A stretch of 34,589 nt of DNA from Olsenella_L kribbiana (GTDB lineage: Bacteria > Actinomycetota > Coriobacteriia > Coriobacteriales > Atopobiaceae). The position numbers were made by a program, and so were the translations under genes. Shown in pieces: positions 6,793 through 15,163 of the stretch. The stretch covers positions 1 to 34,589 of the forward strand of contig NZ_JAZGJP010000018.1 in NCBI RefSeq assembly GCF_036408795.1, read 5' to 3'. How positions within the stretch are numbered: the stretch's first letter is position 1; each line of letters starts with the position of its first letter. The notes below the pieces were generated by a model. That model worked only from the letters and a program-made list of their open reading frames with translations, had not been told where the DNA came from and did not search any database.

Positions 6793-7740
6793 GTGAAGCT
6801 CTCGCTGGCACCTATGGAGGGAATAACCGGACCTGTCTTCCGCAAAGCCCATGCTTCCTGTTTCGGTGCGCTCGACAGCTGCTATCTCCCCTTCATCGCG
6901 CCGGCACATCCAGGGAAGGCCTTCACCGAGAAGACGCTGAAGGCATTGGGAAAACAGGATGGCCGCTCTGTCATCCCCCAGCTGCTGACGAAGGATGCCG
7001 ACGATTTTGTCTGGACAGCGGGCCTTCTGGCCGAGCTCGGGTACAGCGAGGTCAATCTCAATCTGGGCTGTCCTTCCGGAACGGTTGTCGCAAAAGGCAA
7101 GGGCGCCGGGCTTCTGCGCGATGCGGAAGGGCTCGAGAGGTTTCTCCAGGACATCTGTGCCAGGTCGCCTCTGCCTGTCTCGGTCAAGACACGCCTGGGC
7201 CTTGCCGATGTCGGGGAATACGGGAGAATCCTTGCTGTCCTCTGCCGCTGCCCTCTGAAGGAGCTCATCGTCCATCCCCGGGTGAGGACAGAGCTCTACC
7301 GGGGGACACCGCATCTTTCATGCTATGGAGAGACGCTCGAGAAGGCACCCTTCCCTGTCGCATACAGCGGGGACATCTTCTCGGTCGCAGACTTCGAAGA
7401 GCTGCTGAGGAGCTATCCTGCGACCACGCATGTCCTCCTGGGCCGGGGCATCCTGGCAAATCCGGCCCTGGGGCGCATGCTAAAAGGCGGTCCTGCCGCT
7501 ACAGCTGAGGAGATCAGGGAGTTCCATGACAGGCTATTCGAGGGATATGAGGAAGAGATGGGAGGCAATGCCCTCTTCCGCATGAAGGAGTGGTGGTCCT
7601 ATGCGCGGTTCGCTTTCGCAGATCCGCAGAAGGTGTGGCGTCTTGTGAGGAAGGTCCGCAAGGCAGATGAGTACGAGAAGGCAGTGGAGCGTATCTTCAA
7701 TGGGGTAGAGCTGGCAGATGAGGCGGTATATCGTCCCTGA
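6793..7740 (+). CDS. dus: tRNA-dihydrouridine synthase family protein
   Basis: A 315-residue FMN enzyme that reduces uridines in the tRNA D-loop, acting in the cytoplasm with NADPH. It opens with LAPMEGITGPVFR, the canonical Dus FMN-binding start. It contains NLNLGCPSGTVVAKGKGAG, in which C93 is the catalytic cysteine that protonates the uridine, then SVKTRLG, LIVHPR, YSGDIFS and the phosphate-binding LLGRGILANP, and a C-terminal helical domain. GTG 6793 is the preferred start because AAGGAG ends six bases upstream and relatives begin within a few residues of the LAPMEG motif; ATG 6778 is an alternative. The gene appears monocistronic. The exact tRNA position modified cannot be read from the sequence. 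Confidence 0.92.
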   Translation: MKLSLAPMEGITGPVFRKAHASCFGALDSCYLPFIAPAHPGKAFTEKTLKALGKQDGRSVIPQLLTKDADDFVWTAGLLAELGYSEVNLNLGCPSGTVVAKGKGAGLLRDAEGLERFLQDICARSPLPVSVKTRLGLADVGEYGRILAVLCRCPLKELIVHPRVRTELYRGTPHLSCYGETLEKAPFPVAYSGDIFSVADFEELLRSYPATTHVLLGRGILANPALGRMLKGGPAATAEEIREFHDRLFEGYEEEMGGNALFRMKEWWSYARFAFADPQKVWRLVRKVRKADEYEKAVERIFNGVELADEAVYRP

Positions 7741-7757
7741 AGTGCAATGAGCGCTGA

Positions 7758-7804
7758 GGTTTGGCTGCCCGAGCAATGTCGGAGACTGCGCCGGCAGCCA
7801 AACC
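7758..7804. other. 12-bp inverted repeat flanking the repeat array
   Basis: GGTTTGGCTGCC (7758-7769) is the exact reverse complement of GGCAGCCAAACC (7793-7804), with a 23-base loop. The right arm is the first unit of the 24-bp repeat array. It could act as a weak terminator for the dus gene or mark an inverted copy of the repeat. Confidence 0.6.
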
Positions 7805-7906
7805 CTAAAGCGGAACAGCAGCCAAACCCTAAAGCGGAACAGCAGCCAAACCCTAAAGCGGAACAGCAGCCAAACCCTAAAGCGGAACAGCAGCCAAACC
7901 CTAAAG
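7796..7906. repeat. 24-bp tandem repeat array, 4.6 copies
   Basis: Four identical 24-base units begin at 7796, 7820, 7844 and 7868, and a fifth copy is cut after 15 bases at 7906. Each contains AGCCAAACCCTAAAGCGG. The array ends 33 bases before the ATPase start codon, so it covers or adjoins that gene's promoter. There are no spacers, so it is not a CRISPR array. Confidence 0.95.
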
Positions 7907-7939
7907 TAGGGTACGATATTCCCTGATGGGAGGCCTAAT

Positions 7940-9211
7940 ATGAAATACATGCCTAGGATAGCTGACGAAGAGCTTTCAAAGCGTCTTGACCGTTCTGGTG
8001 CACTTCTTGTACGCGGGCCAAAGTGGTGCGGCAAGACGTCGACCTGTCAGCAGGTAGCAAAGAGCTCCCTTATGCTTCGCGATCCAGATGTGCTTGCTGC
8101 TAGCGCGGATGCACTTGAGATACAGCCGTCTCTCCTGCTGAGAGGAGGCAAACCGCGCCTGATTGATGAGTGGCAGGTAGCTCCTGTGCTCTGGGATACG
8201 GTAATCAATGCCGTGGATGTTGCGGGCGGCGTTCCAGGCCAGTATATCTTGACTGGTTCTGCAACTCCTCTCAGCCTCGACGAGGAGGATGCTCCGAAGC
8301 ATACGGGAACAGGCCGTATCGCGCGCATGGAGATGGATACCATGACGCTGGAAGAGTCGGGGGATTCCTCCAAAGACGTGAGTTTGGCAAAACTCTTTGA
8401 GGAGAATGGGCGCGTTCAGGGAAGCTCGGATATCGATATCGAGGGCTATGCTGAACTCATCTGCAATGGAGGCTGGCCCGCGCCCATCTCGTTCGGAAGG
8501 CCAGATCCAGGCATCGCGGAAGATTACATAGAGGCGCTCTGCGAAACAGATGTCTCACAAGCTGCAAACCAGGATCTCGATTCATCAAGGACACGGGCTC
8601 TTCTGCGCTCTCTTGCGCGCTGCAGCGCTCAGGAAGCATCGTTGGCAACCCTTCTGGCAGATGTCCAGGACACGGTCAAGATCAGCGACCCGACGCTCAG
8701 GGTCTATCTCAATGCGCTGCGTAGGCTTTATGTCATTACTGATATCGAAGCCTGGGCTCCCAATCTTCGTTCCAAGACACCGCTTCGCAAGGCACGTGTC
8801 TGGCACCTGTGCGATCCGTCTCTTGCGGCAGCTGCGCTGGGCTGCAATGCGCAAGGACTGCTCAACGACCTGAATACCATGGGCTATCTGTTCGAGACGC
8901 TCTGCGTTCGCGATCTGCGCGTGTATGCACGTCCGCTCGGAGGGAGAATCTATCACTATCGAGACAAAAACGGCCTCGAGGCTGATGCTGTCATCCAGCT
9001 CAATGATGGGCACTGGGCTGGCATAGAGGTGAAGCTCGGAGGCAAGGACCGCATAGAGGAAGGCGCCGGCAATCTCTTGTCGCTATCTGAGAAGGTGGAT
9101 CACGAGAAGATGGGTGCTCCGAGTTTCCTGATGGTGCTGACCGGGGGCAAGTATGCCTACACGCGGCCTGATGGTGTCCATGTCGTTCCGCTTGGCTGTC
9201 TGGCACATTGA
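7940..9211 (+). CDS. ATP-binding protein with AAA and DUF4143 domains
   Basis: This 423-residue protein has the two-part build of the AAA_14/DUF4143 family. The N-terminal P-loop ATPase shows Walker A GPKWCGKTST (about residues 26-35) and Walker B-like RLIDEWQ with a following ILTGSA sensor strand. The C-terminal DUF4143 part contains LCDPSLAAAALG and LFETLCVRDLRVYA. It also has a PD-(D/E)XK-like core: YHYRDKNGLEADAVIQ followed by GIEVKLGG. The family is widespread, often horizontally acquired, and its physiological role is unclear; a defence, toxin or DNA-processing role is only a guess. GGGAGG lies six bases before the ATG. Codon use is less G/C-ending than in the neighbouring genes (TTT, AAA, ATA and CGT are more frequent), which fits transfer. 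The repeat array sits directly upstream. Confidence 0.9.
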   Translation: MKYMPRIADEELSKRLDRSGALLVRGPKWCGKTSTCQQVAKSSLMLRDPDVLAASADALEIQPSLLLRGGKPRLIDEWQVAPVLWDTVINAVDVAGGVPGQYILTGSATPLSLDEEDAPKHTGTGRIARMEMDTMTLEESGDSSKDVSLAKLFEENGRVQGSSDIDIEGYAELICNGGWPAPISFGRPDPGIAEDYIEALCETDVSQAANQDLDSSRTRALLRSLARCSAQEASLATLLADVQDTVKISDPTLRVYLNALRRLYVITDIEAWAPNLRSKTPLRKARVWHLCDPSLAAAALGCNAQGLLNDLNTMGYLFETLCVRDLRVYARPLGGRIYHYRDKNGLEADAVIQLNDGHWAGIEVKLGGKDRIEEGAGNLLSLSEKVDHEKMGAPSFLMVLTGGKYAYTRPDGVHVVPLGCLAH

Positions 9212-9248
9212 CCAGATGGCTCCATCTTTCGATGCTCCTCTGATACAA

Positions 9249-9282
9249 AGTCGGCCCGCCTCCATCTGGAAGCGGGCCGACT
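9249..9282. terminator. bidirectional terminator between ATPase and yhbY
   Basis: AGTCGGCCCGC (9249-9259) pairs with GCGGGCCGACT (9272-9282), and a smaller TCCA/TGGA pair extends the helix inside the loop. It separates two convergent genes. Confidence 0.75.
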
Positions 9283-9307
9283 GGGCAATTGGCTGTCTGA
9301 GTAGGCT

Positions 9308-9610
9308 CTACTTGACGAGCTGGATCTTCTCCACATCGTCGCGGTGGGTCTCGCGGTAGAGCACGAAGCGGTGGCCGATGACCTGGACGACGGCAGAATG
9401 GGTCGGTCGGGAGAGGGCAATAGCAGCCTCGCGGGTGTCCATGCCAGCGCTTCCCTGGACAGAGCACTTCACCAGCTCATGGGCTTCGAGTGCATTGTCC
9501 ATCTGGTGCACGACAGCATCCGTGATGCCTGCCTTGCCGATGCCGACGGTTGCCTCGAGCCTGTTGGCGAGGCTGCGGAGCTGCCTGATCTGGCGGCCGG
9601 TGAGTTCCAT
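9308..9610 (-). CDS. yhbY: YhbY-family (CRM domain) RNA-binding protein
   Basis: A 100-residue single-domain CRS1/YhbY (CRM) protein of normal family length. It begins MELTGRQIRQLRSLAN, contains the RNA-binding GxxG loop in VGIGKAGITDAVV, and ends with VVQVIGHRFVLYRE, typical of ribosome-assembly factors that bind 50S precursor particles. The start at 9610 has AGAGGA upstream; the open frame extends to 9700 but that part is not homologous. It stands alone between a terminator and the DUF1805 gene. Confidence 0.92.
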   Translation of the reverse strand: MELTGRQIRQLRSLANRLEATVGIGKAGITDAVVHQMDNALEAHELVKCSVQGSAGMDTREAAIALSRPTHSAVVQVIGHRFVLYRETHRDDVEKIQLVK

Positions 9611-9631
9611 GGAATCCTCTTTCTGGAAAGT

Positions 9632-9653
9632 GCAGGCAGAGATGTCTGCCTGC
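9632..9653 (-). terminator. hairpin between DUF1805 gene and yhbY
   Basis: GCAGGCAGA (9632-9640) pairs with TCTGCCTGC (9645-9653) around a GATG loop. Read on the minus strand it lies 137 bases past the DUF1805 stop and 22 bases before the yhbY start. It could be a terminator or a leader structure; no strong T tract follows. Confidence 0.4.
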
Positions 9654-9789
9654 CTCGTATCTGTGATGGGCCGGCAGCGGTGTCCGGCAATCTGGTCCAC
9701 CCGATGATACGGTATCGGATGGCAGGATGAGGCAAATACTCCTGCAATCCATGAGCGGAAGGACAGACATGCAGGAGCTGCGCCCCTGC

Positions 9790-10095
9790 CTACTGCCGGT
9801 TCAGGATCCCTGCCGCCTCGCGGCCGCTCATGCCAGGCGTGATGCCAAGGGCTTCGGCGGCAGGCGTCATGCCGGTGATCTTGTTCGTGAGGACCTCATC
9901 GAAGCTCGACCCTGCGACACGCACGGCTGCATCGCCGAGCTGCTCTGCCTTCTCGAGGCTCAGGTATCCGCACATGAGAAAGCCCCTGGCACAGCGGATC
10001 ACAAGCAGGTTTGCGTGTCCCTCGCCGGCAAGTGCCGGCACCATGGTTCCTTCTGCATATCCATTGTCCAGTCTGATGAGCTCGGTCGTAGTCAT
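9790..10095 (-). CDS. DUF1805 (YunC-like) family protein
   Basis: A complete 101-residue protein of the DUF1805 family. The diagnostic core is NLLVIRCARGFLMCGYLSLEKAEQLGDAAVRVAG, here read across residues about 29-62. It is followed by a short C-terminal helix region with GITPGMSGREAAGIL. The family is small and of unknown biochemical function. GGAGGAG precedes the ATG. It is downstream of the unassigned 149-residue gene on the same strand with a 79-base gap, so cotranscription is possible but not assured. Confidence 0.85.
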   Translation of the reverse strand: MTTTELIRLDNGYAEGTMVPALAGEGHANLLVIRCARGFLMCGYLSLEKAEQLGDAAVRVAGSSFDEVLTNKITGMTPAAEALGITPGMSGREAAGILNRQ

Positions 10096-10174
10096 TGCTC
10101 CTCCTCTGTTCTGGCTGCTCTGACAGCTTGGATCGGTCCGCTTCGATGATACGGCGGATACATTTCCTGCTCGT

Positions 10175-10624
10175 TTACTTGGCAGGGCGTCCCTTGCGCT
10201 TCATCCTGATGGGAAGGGCCGCCAGGGCCTCGAGCGCCTTCTGGGCTGCCGCCTCTGCCCGAGCGATCTCGTCAGCGGCAAGGCCTGCCTCCTCGAAGGC
10301 TTCCTGTGCCGCTGCGGCATAGTCCCTCTTGTGCTTCTTGTTGAGGGCATTCCAGTCGATATGCGCAAAGCGGGGGACGAGCATATCGGCGCAGGGCAGC
10401 TTTCCCTGCTTCATGAGGACAGCGAGGACGGGATATCCTGCGTATCCTTGCCAGTAGCTTGCATTGTCGTTCGAGGAATACGTGTCTTCGGTCCAGCTGA
10501 CCGTGTAGTGCTTGGCACCGTTCGAGGAAGCGACGTCTGCGGTGTCCTCTCCCATCTCGACCCTGCCATCGGCAAGGGCGCTCCATGCTTCATAGATCTT
10601 CTGCAGAGGCGGCAGCTTCTCCAT
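10175..10624 (-). CDS. hypothetical protein
   Basis: I do not recognise this 149-residue protein. It has an N-terminal helix (KLPPLQKIYEAWSALADGR) and a central region rich in aromatic and polar residues (SWTEDTYSSNDNASYW and GYAGYPVLAVLM). The C-terminal third is a strongly Ala/Glu/Lys-rich helix (about residues 97-135), ending in a basic tail, RMKRKGRPAK. There is no signal peptide or membrane helix. AAGGTGA precedes the ATG at 10624 and codon use is typical of the neighbours, so it is very likely a real gene. The basic end could contact nucleic acid (weak inference). Confidence 0.75.
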   Translation of the reverse strand: MEKLPPLQKIYEAWSALADGRVEMGEDTADVASSNGAKHYTVSWTEDTYSSNDNASYWQGYAGYPVLAVLMKQGKLPCADMLVPRFAHIDWNALNKKHKRDYAAAAQEAFEEAGLAADEIARAEAAAQKALEALAALPIRMKRKGRPAK

Positions 10625-10804
10625 GCTTCACCTTTCTCGCGGCTCTTCTGACTGCCATCATAGCCGTCCTTGGCAACAGGACTTCGCTTCAGGGTAGTGC
10701 CGTGCCGTCAAGAGTCTGTCTGCCTTTGCAGGCGTCCCTGGCAGAGAGCCGGGGCTGTGGGAGAATGGTCACGCTCTGGAAAGCGGCAGAAACAGGAGAC
10801 TTCC

Positions 10805-11578
10805 ATGAAGCAATACATTGTCGATGCCTTTACCGACCAGCTCTTTTGCGGGAACCAGGCTGCCGTCTGCGTCGTCGACGAATGGCCTACCGACCGGCTG
10901 ATGCAAGACATCGCGAAGGAGAACCGGTTCTCGGAGACGGCATTCGTCGTGCGAGAGCAGCAAGGGTGGCATCTGCGCTGGTTCACGCCGGGCGGTGAGA
11001 TCGACTTCTGCGGGCATGCGACCCTCGGCACCGCATTCGTGCTCTTCCGCTTCTATTGTCCGGATGCCGCATCCATTGCCTTCGACACGCAGGTGGGCAG
11101 GTGCTCTGTCGAGCGGCAGGGCGACCTCTATGTGATGGACTTTCCGTCCTACGCCTGCACAGCCGTTCCTGTCACTGATGCTATGGAGGCAGCGATTGGC
11201 GTGAGGCCCAAGGAGGCCTATCTCGACCGTGATCTTATGCTCGTGCTTCCCTCGGAGAAAGACGTCCGCGAGCTCCATCCCGACCAGGGACGCCTGAAGG
11301 AGCTGGACGGGCTTCTTGTGGCCGTGACGGCACGAGGCGAGAAATACGACTGCGTCTCGCGGGTCTTTGCACCCAAGCTCGCTATCGACGAGGATCCTGT
11401 AACCGGTAGCACGCACTGCATGATTGCGCCGTACTGGTGTGCAAGGCTGGGAAAGACGGAGCTCAGCTGCTATCAGGCATCCGAGCGGGGAGGCGAGCTT
11501 CGTGCCACCCTGGCGGACGGCCGTGTGAAGATTGCCGGCAAGGCGGTTCTGTTCGCGGAAGCGGAGCTGAGCGTCTAG
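10805..11578 (+). CDS. PhzF-family isomerase-like protein
   Basis: The 257-residue protein has the two-lobed PhzF/diaminopimelate epimerase-like fold signature. It begins MKQYIVDAFTDQLFCGNQAA, carries the catalytic glutamate in NRFSETAFV (E44), the pattern GEIDFCGHATLGTA, and the late substrate-site motif DEDPVTGSTHC. PhzF isomerises a dihydro-hydroxyanthranilate in phenazine synthesis, but most family members, this one included, lie outside such pathways and have unknown substrates. The ATG at 10805 is preceded by AGGAGA. It stands alone: the gene before it is divergent, and a long stretch without clear genes follows. Confidence 0.92.
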   Translation: MKQYIVDAFTDQLFCGNQAAVCVVDEWPTDRLMQDIAKENRFSETAFVVREQQGWHLRWFTPGGEIDFCGHATLGTAFVLFRFYCPDAASIAFDTQVGRCSVERQGDLYVMDFPSYACTAVPVTDAMEAAIGVRPKEAYLDRDLMLVLPSEKDVRELHPDQGRLKELDGLLVAVTARGEKYDCVSRVFAPKLAIDEDPVTGSTHCMIAPYWCARLGKTELSCYQASERGGELRATLADGRVKIAGKAVLFAEAELSV

Positions 11579-12771
11579 CCGCCGATGCCTTGCCTTCAGG
11601 CCCGCCCGGCCAGCTGCAGCCACGTCTGCAGGTCCGTCCGGAAAAGCCAGGGAAATGCCCTTTCGGTATCGCAGTGGCCCGGGTGCCGGAGCGGCTCGCA
11701 TGGGCCATAAGTCCGGCCCGGAGGCTCCAGTCTGTTCTATGTGCCATGGACACGCCGGACAGGTCCGCGGCAGTCTCCATCATCACGCACGCAAGCAGGC
11801 GCGCTGGCTGGCTCAAGGGCTGGGCTGCCCTCAACCGGGCAAAGGAGGCCGGGACGGAGGAAGAGCTCGCGGACAAGAAGAGCATGCGCATTGCCGATCC
11901 GTCGGGCTTCAGCAGGAATGCGTTCCTAGCGAAACTGGTCAGCGGGCAATCTCGGACAAGACCGTGTTGACAAAACACACGGAGCATGGCATCCATGCCA
12001 GGGGGCAGGATGGGCTCACGCCTCATGCCCTTTTCGAGCCACAGACGCTGGTCATGGCCCCCGGGCTAACGGCGGTCCAGATGGATTCGGCGCTGCGCAT
12101 GCCGGGCGGGGCTGTCTGGCGGATGCCGAGGCGCGCGGCCGCACTCGGCAGGCTCTTTTCCTGGATGATGCGCTCCCCAGTGGCCGAGATGAAGGCCACA
12201 ACAGGAACGCTCGGGAAGGAGCGGGAGCGCATGCCCAGCTGGCGGAAGAGAGAGTCTGTCCGCGAAGGCCTCGATGCGACGATCCGGTCCGCCGCAGCGC
12301 TGCCAGGGGCTTCAGGAGCATCGCCTGCTACAGAACGATGACATTCCTGAGATGGGGCCACCTGGGCTTCGCTTCCCAGAAGAAGCTGGCAGGTGTTGCC
12401 CGCCAGAAACAGCGAAGAGCCCTTTTTGCCGCTTCAGACGGCTGGCATGGCGCATGGAGCGCGCTCCGATGCGGTGCTTTGGAGACTGTGCCGCAGGGGC
12501 TTTCCGGGCTTCTTCTCCTGGCAGCCTGATGCCGTTCCCCGAGAATCATCAAGCGGCGAACGGTCTGAATGGCTGGCCGCCTCTAAGGAAGCTTTCTTTC
12601 AAGGGAGGACGCACGACCTGGTCCGGCTGCAGACTTTGGCGTTCTTGCCTGCATGTGGTAACCGGGGCGTTGCGGATCCGTCCGCTCGATGCGCCTGGGT
12701 CTACAATGCCTCAGACTGCGTCGCTGCCGGCTGGTGGCGCCACGGCGCAGGCGGATTGCGAAAGGAACCTT
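11579..12771. other. 1.2-kb stretch without a recognised gene
   Basis: No intact gene can be supported here. Short open frames occur on both strands. Two have coding-like third-position bias: plus strand about 11745-11969 (contains RAGWLKGWAALNRAKEAG and then stops) and minus strand 12361-12023 (contains FPSVPVVAFISATGERIIQE and then stops). Neither has a convincing start, neither matches a family I know, and both end abruptly, as expected for decayed genes. A lone TACAAT (12702-12707) could be a -10 for the AEC transporter that follows, but no -35 is visible. Confidence 0.6.
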
Positions 12772-13736
12772 GTGGACAGCTTCATCTTCAGCGTCAATGC
12801 GACATTTCCCATCTTTCTTACCATGCTCCTGGGCATGTTCCTGCGGCATATCGGGCTGATGGACAGGCGCTTTGCAGACTACCTCAACGCCTTCGTGTTC
12901 AAAGTGGCCCTTCCCGTCCTGCTGTTCCAGGATCTTGCGACCCAGGATTTTGTGGCTGCCTGGGATGGGCGCTATGTGCTGTTCTGCTTCGTCGCTACAG
13001 CGGCGAGCATGGTGGCAATCGTGCTGCTGTCCCATCTGGTCGTGCACGATGTGGCCGAGCGCGGCGAATTCATCCAGGCGAGCTACCGCAGCTCGGCAGC
13101 GATTCTGGGCATTGCCTTCATCCAGAATGTCTATGGAAGCTCTTCGACCAGCATGGCGGCGCTCATGATCTTGGGGAGCGTTCCGCTCTACAACGTGGCT
13201 GCCGTAGTGGCGCTTACGCTCACGGCGCCAGGAGATGGCTCGTCTGGCCCTACGGTGGGCGCGCTGGTGCGCAAGGCACTCTTCGGCGTTGCGACCAACC
13301 CCATCATCCTGGGAATCGCTGCAGGGTTTGCCTGGTCGCTTCTGGGCCTGCCCATGCCCAAGATTCTGGCGTCGACCGTTGGCAACGTGGCGGTGCTCGC
13401 GACGCCTCTGGGTCTCATGGCTCTGGGGGCGGAGTTCAGGTTCCGCCTGCGCGCAGGAGCCTGGGCGCCTCTGCCGTGGCAAGCGTCGTGAAGCTTGTGG
13501 GGCTCGTCGTGGTCTTCATGCCCCTGGCTATCCATATGGGATTTCGCAACCAGCAGCTCATTGCCCTGCTTGTGATGCTGGGGTCTGCCTCCACGGTGAG
13601 CTGCTATGTTATGGCGCGCAATATGGGACACGACGGGACGCTCACCTCGACCATCGTGATGATGACAACGCTGGGATGTGCCCTGACGCTCACGCTGTGG
13701 CTCTGGATGCTGCGTGCCGGCGGCTTCGTGGCATAG
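12772..13736 (+). pseudogene. AEC (auxin efflux carrier) family transporter, frameshifted
   Basis: Read across two frames this is a complete transporter of about 321 residues with roughly ten membrane helices. The first frame runs from GTG 12772 (AAAGGA five bases upstream) through SVNATFPIFLTMLLGMFLR, helices such as IILGIAAGFAWSLLG, and GLMALGAEFRFR, and then hits a stop at 13489-13491. The C-terminal helices (LGASAVASVVKLVGLVVVF onward, ending LWMLRAGGFVA) are in the next frame. The break lies at about 13459-13462 in GGAGCCTGGG and needs one extra base to restore the frame. AEC proteins export or import small carboxylates or auxin-like acids. The rest of the gene is well preserved, so this is either a very recent mutation or a sequencing error in a short C/G run. 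Confidence 0.85.
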
Positions 13737-13755
13737 GGAAGCATCGGCTCTGCGT

Positions 13756-13786
13756 CCTTTTCCCTGTCCCATAGGCAGGGAAAAGG
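13756..13786. terminator. bidirectional terminator between AEC gene and glycerol dehydrogenase gene
   Basis: CCTTTTCCCTG (13756-13766) pairs with CAGGGAAAAGG (13776-13786) around a nine-base loop. It lies between two convergent genes, with A and T runs built into the stem. Confidence 0.75.
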
Positions 13787-13844
13787 GGACCCTGGCCTGG
13801 CCAGAATCCCCTTCTTCATGCGGCGGATGGGGCAGGAGTGCCTG

Positions 13845-14963
13845 CTAGCAGGCAGTGGAGCCCTCGCCCTTGGAAGCAAGCAGTGCCTCGCCCTGGGCAT
13901 TGGTCGCGACGATGGCGGCATAGAGTTCGTCGGGCGTGACATCGCCTGCAAGGTTGTGGATCGTCTCGCCGGGGACGCAGGCATGCTCTGCGATCGTATG
14001 GATCTGCTCGTCGGTCGTGACGCCGAGCTCTTCGAGCGTCACAGGCAGGCCGACATCCAGGCAGAAGTCCTGGATGTCCTCGAACTCCTCCTTCGTGGCA
14101 CCTTCGAGCGTGAGCTGGACCAGCGTGCCGAAGGCGACGCAGTTTCCGTGCGGCACGCTATGGCCGCCGAGTGCCGTGAGCCCGTTATAGAACGAGTGGG
14201 CAGCAGCGCAGTTCACGTTGTCTGCGCCCACGCCGGACAGATAGACGTTTGCCTCGATGATTGCATCGAGTGCCGGCGTGACCACATGGTTCTCGCAGGC
14301 AGCAAGAGCCTGCTTTCCGTAGTTCCTGAGTGTCTCGTAGCAGAGCTTTGCCAGTGCCATGCCGGCACGCGTGATGCCGGTGCCTTCAAGGCTCGGGGAC
14401 TCGGTGCGGATGGAGGCGCGGCCCTCGAAGTAGGTGCCCAGAGCATCGCCCATGCCGGCAATGAGGAAGCGTGCCGGTGCATCAGCGATGACCTGGGAGT
14501 CGACCATCACGGCGTCCGGGTTCTGGGGATAGAAGAGATACTTGTCGAAGCTGCCGTCGTCGTTGTAGATGACGGAGAGTCCGGTGCAGGGGGCATCGGT
14601 CGCGGCGACCGTCGGGATGATGACGACCTTCTTGCCGGTGTAGTAGGCTGTCGCCTTTGCGGTATCGACTGCCGAGCCGCCGCCGCAGGCGACCACGGCG
14701 TCGATCTTGTCCTCTTCGACGATCTTCTTCATCTTGGCAATCTCGCCCTTGCTCGAGATGCCGCCGAAGACCTCGTAGCGGCGATAGCTTGAGTCATCGC
14801 CGAAGCTCTGCTCGATCTTGTCGTGACAGGCCTTGTAGCCGCTCTTGGAGCAGATGAAGAGCCAGCGGCTCCCCATGTATCCCATCTCGTCCTTGAACTT
14901 CAGGAGCGCATCCTTGCCCTGGACATACTTCAGGGGCTCGCGCATTGCACGAAGAAGCTTCAT
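13845..14963 (-). CDS. gldA: glycerol dehydrogenase-like iron/zinc alcohol dehydrogenase
   Basis: The 372-residue protein matches glycerol dehydrogenase, which oxidises glycerol to dihydroxyacetone with NAD+ in the cytoplasm. The NAD-binding motif ACGGGSAVDTAKA is near residues 91-103, followed by IPTVAATDAPCTGLSVIY. The metal ligands expected in this family are present in order: Asp in GMGDALGTYFEGRA, His in AAAHSFYNGL and His in SVPHGNCVAFG. Length is normal for GldA. ATG 14963 has AGGAGAGGA upstream; the frame is open further but reads into non-coding DNA. Related polyol or hydroxy-ketone dehydrogenases share these motifs, so the exact substrate is not certain. It is monocistronic, and no dihydroxyacetone kinase is adjacent. 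Confidence 0.88.
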   Translation of the reverse strand: MKLLRAMREPLKYVQGKDALLKFKDEMGYMGSRWLFICSKSGYKACHDKIEQSFGDDSSYRRYEVFGGISSKGEIAKMKKIVEEDKIDAVVACGGGSAVDTAKATAYYTGKKVVIIPTVAATDAPCTGLSVIYNDDGSFDKYLFYPQNPDAVMVDSQVIADAPARFLIAGMGDALGTYFEGRASIRTESPSLEGTGITRAGMALAKLCYETLRNYGKQALAACENHVVTPALDAIIEANVYLSGVGADNVNCAAAHSFYNGLTALGGHSVPHGNCVAFGTLVQLTLEGATKEEFEDIQDFCLDVGLPVTLEELGVTTDEQIHTIAEHACVPGETIHNLAGDVTPDELYAAIVATNAQGEALLASKGEGSTAC

Positions 14964-15163
14964 CGTTATCCTCTCCTTTTTTGCCATGTGCCGGCATCGC
15001 AGGTTCCGGGAAGCCGAAGACCGCTGTGCGGCCCTGGCGGCCTTCCTGTGTTGATACCCCCCCAGCCGTCGCTCTGGCATGGAAAGGGAGAAGAAGACAG
15101 CTGTCGGAAAGAAGGCGCCGTGCCGCTCTTTGGCATCTGCCGGACGGAGCCTTCTTCTCTTTC

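Noticed and set aside
7796..7906. Possible CRISPR array
   Set aside because: The units are directly contiguous with no unique spacers, and no cas genes are present.
7534..8034. Minus-strand open frame with repeated FRVWLLFR units
   Set aside because: The peptide repeat is a by-product of the 24-bp DNA repeat, whose length is a multiple of three; no start signal or homology.
9702..10153. CGATGATACGG repeated at 9702 and 10143, upstream of two minus-strand genes
   Set aside because: It gives TATCAT on the minus strand, but no -35 at acceptable spacing exists at either place, so a shared promoter is not supported.
11463..12361. Minus-strand frames as a decayed LysR-type regulator for the AEC gene
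   Set aside because: The position is suggestive, but I could not find a helix-turn-helix or any convincing LysR motif in either frame.
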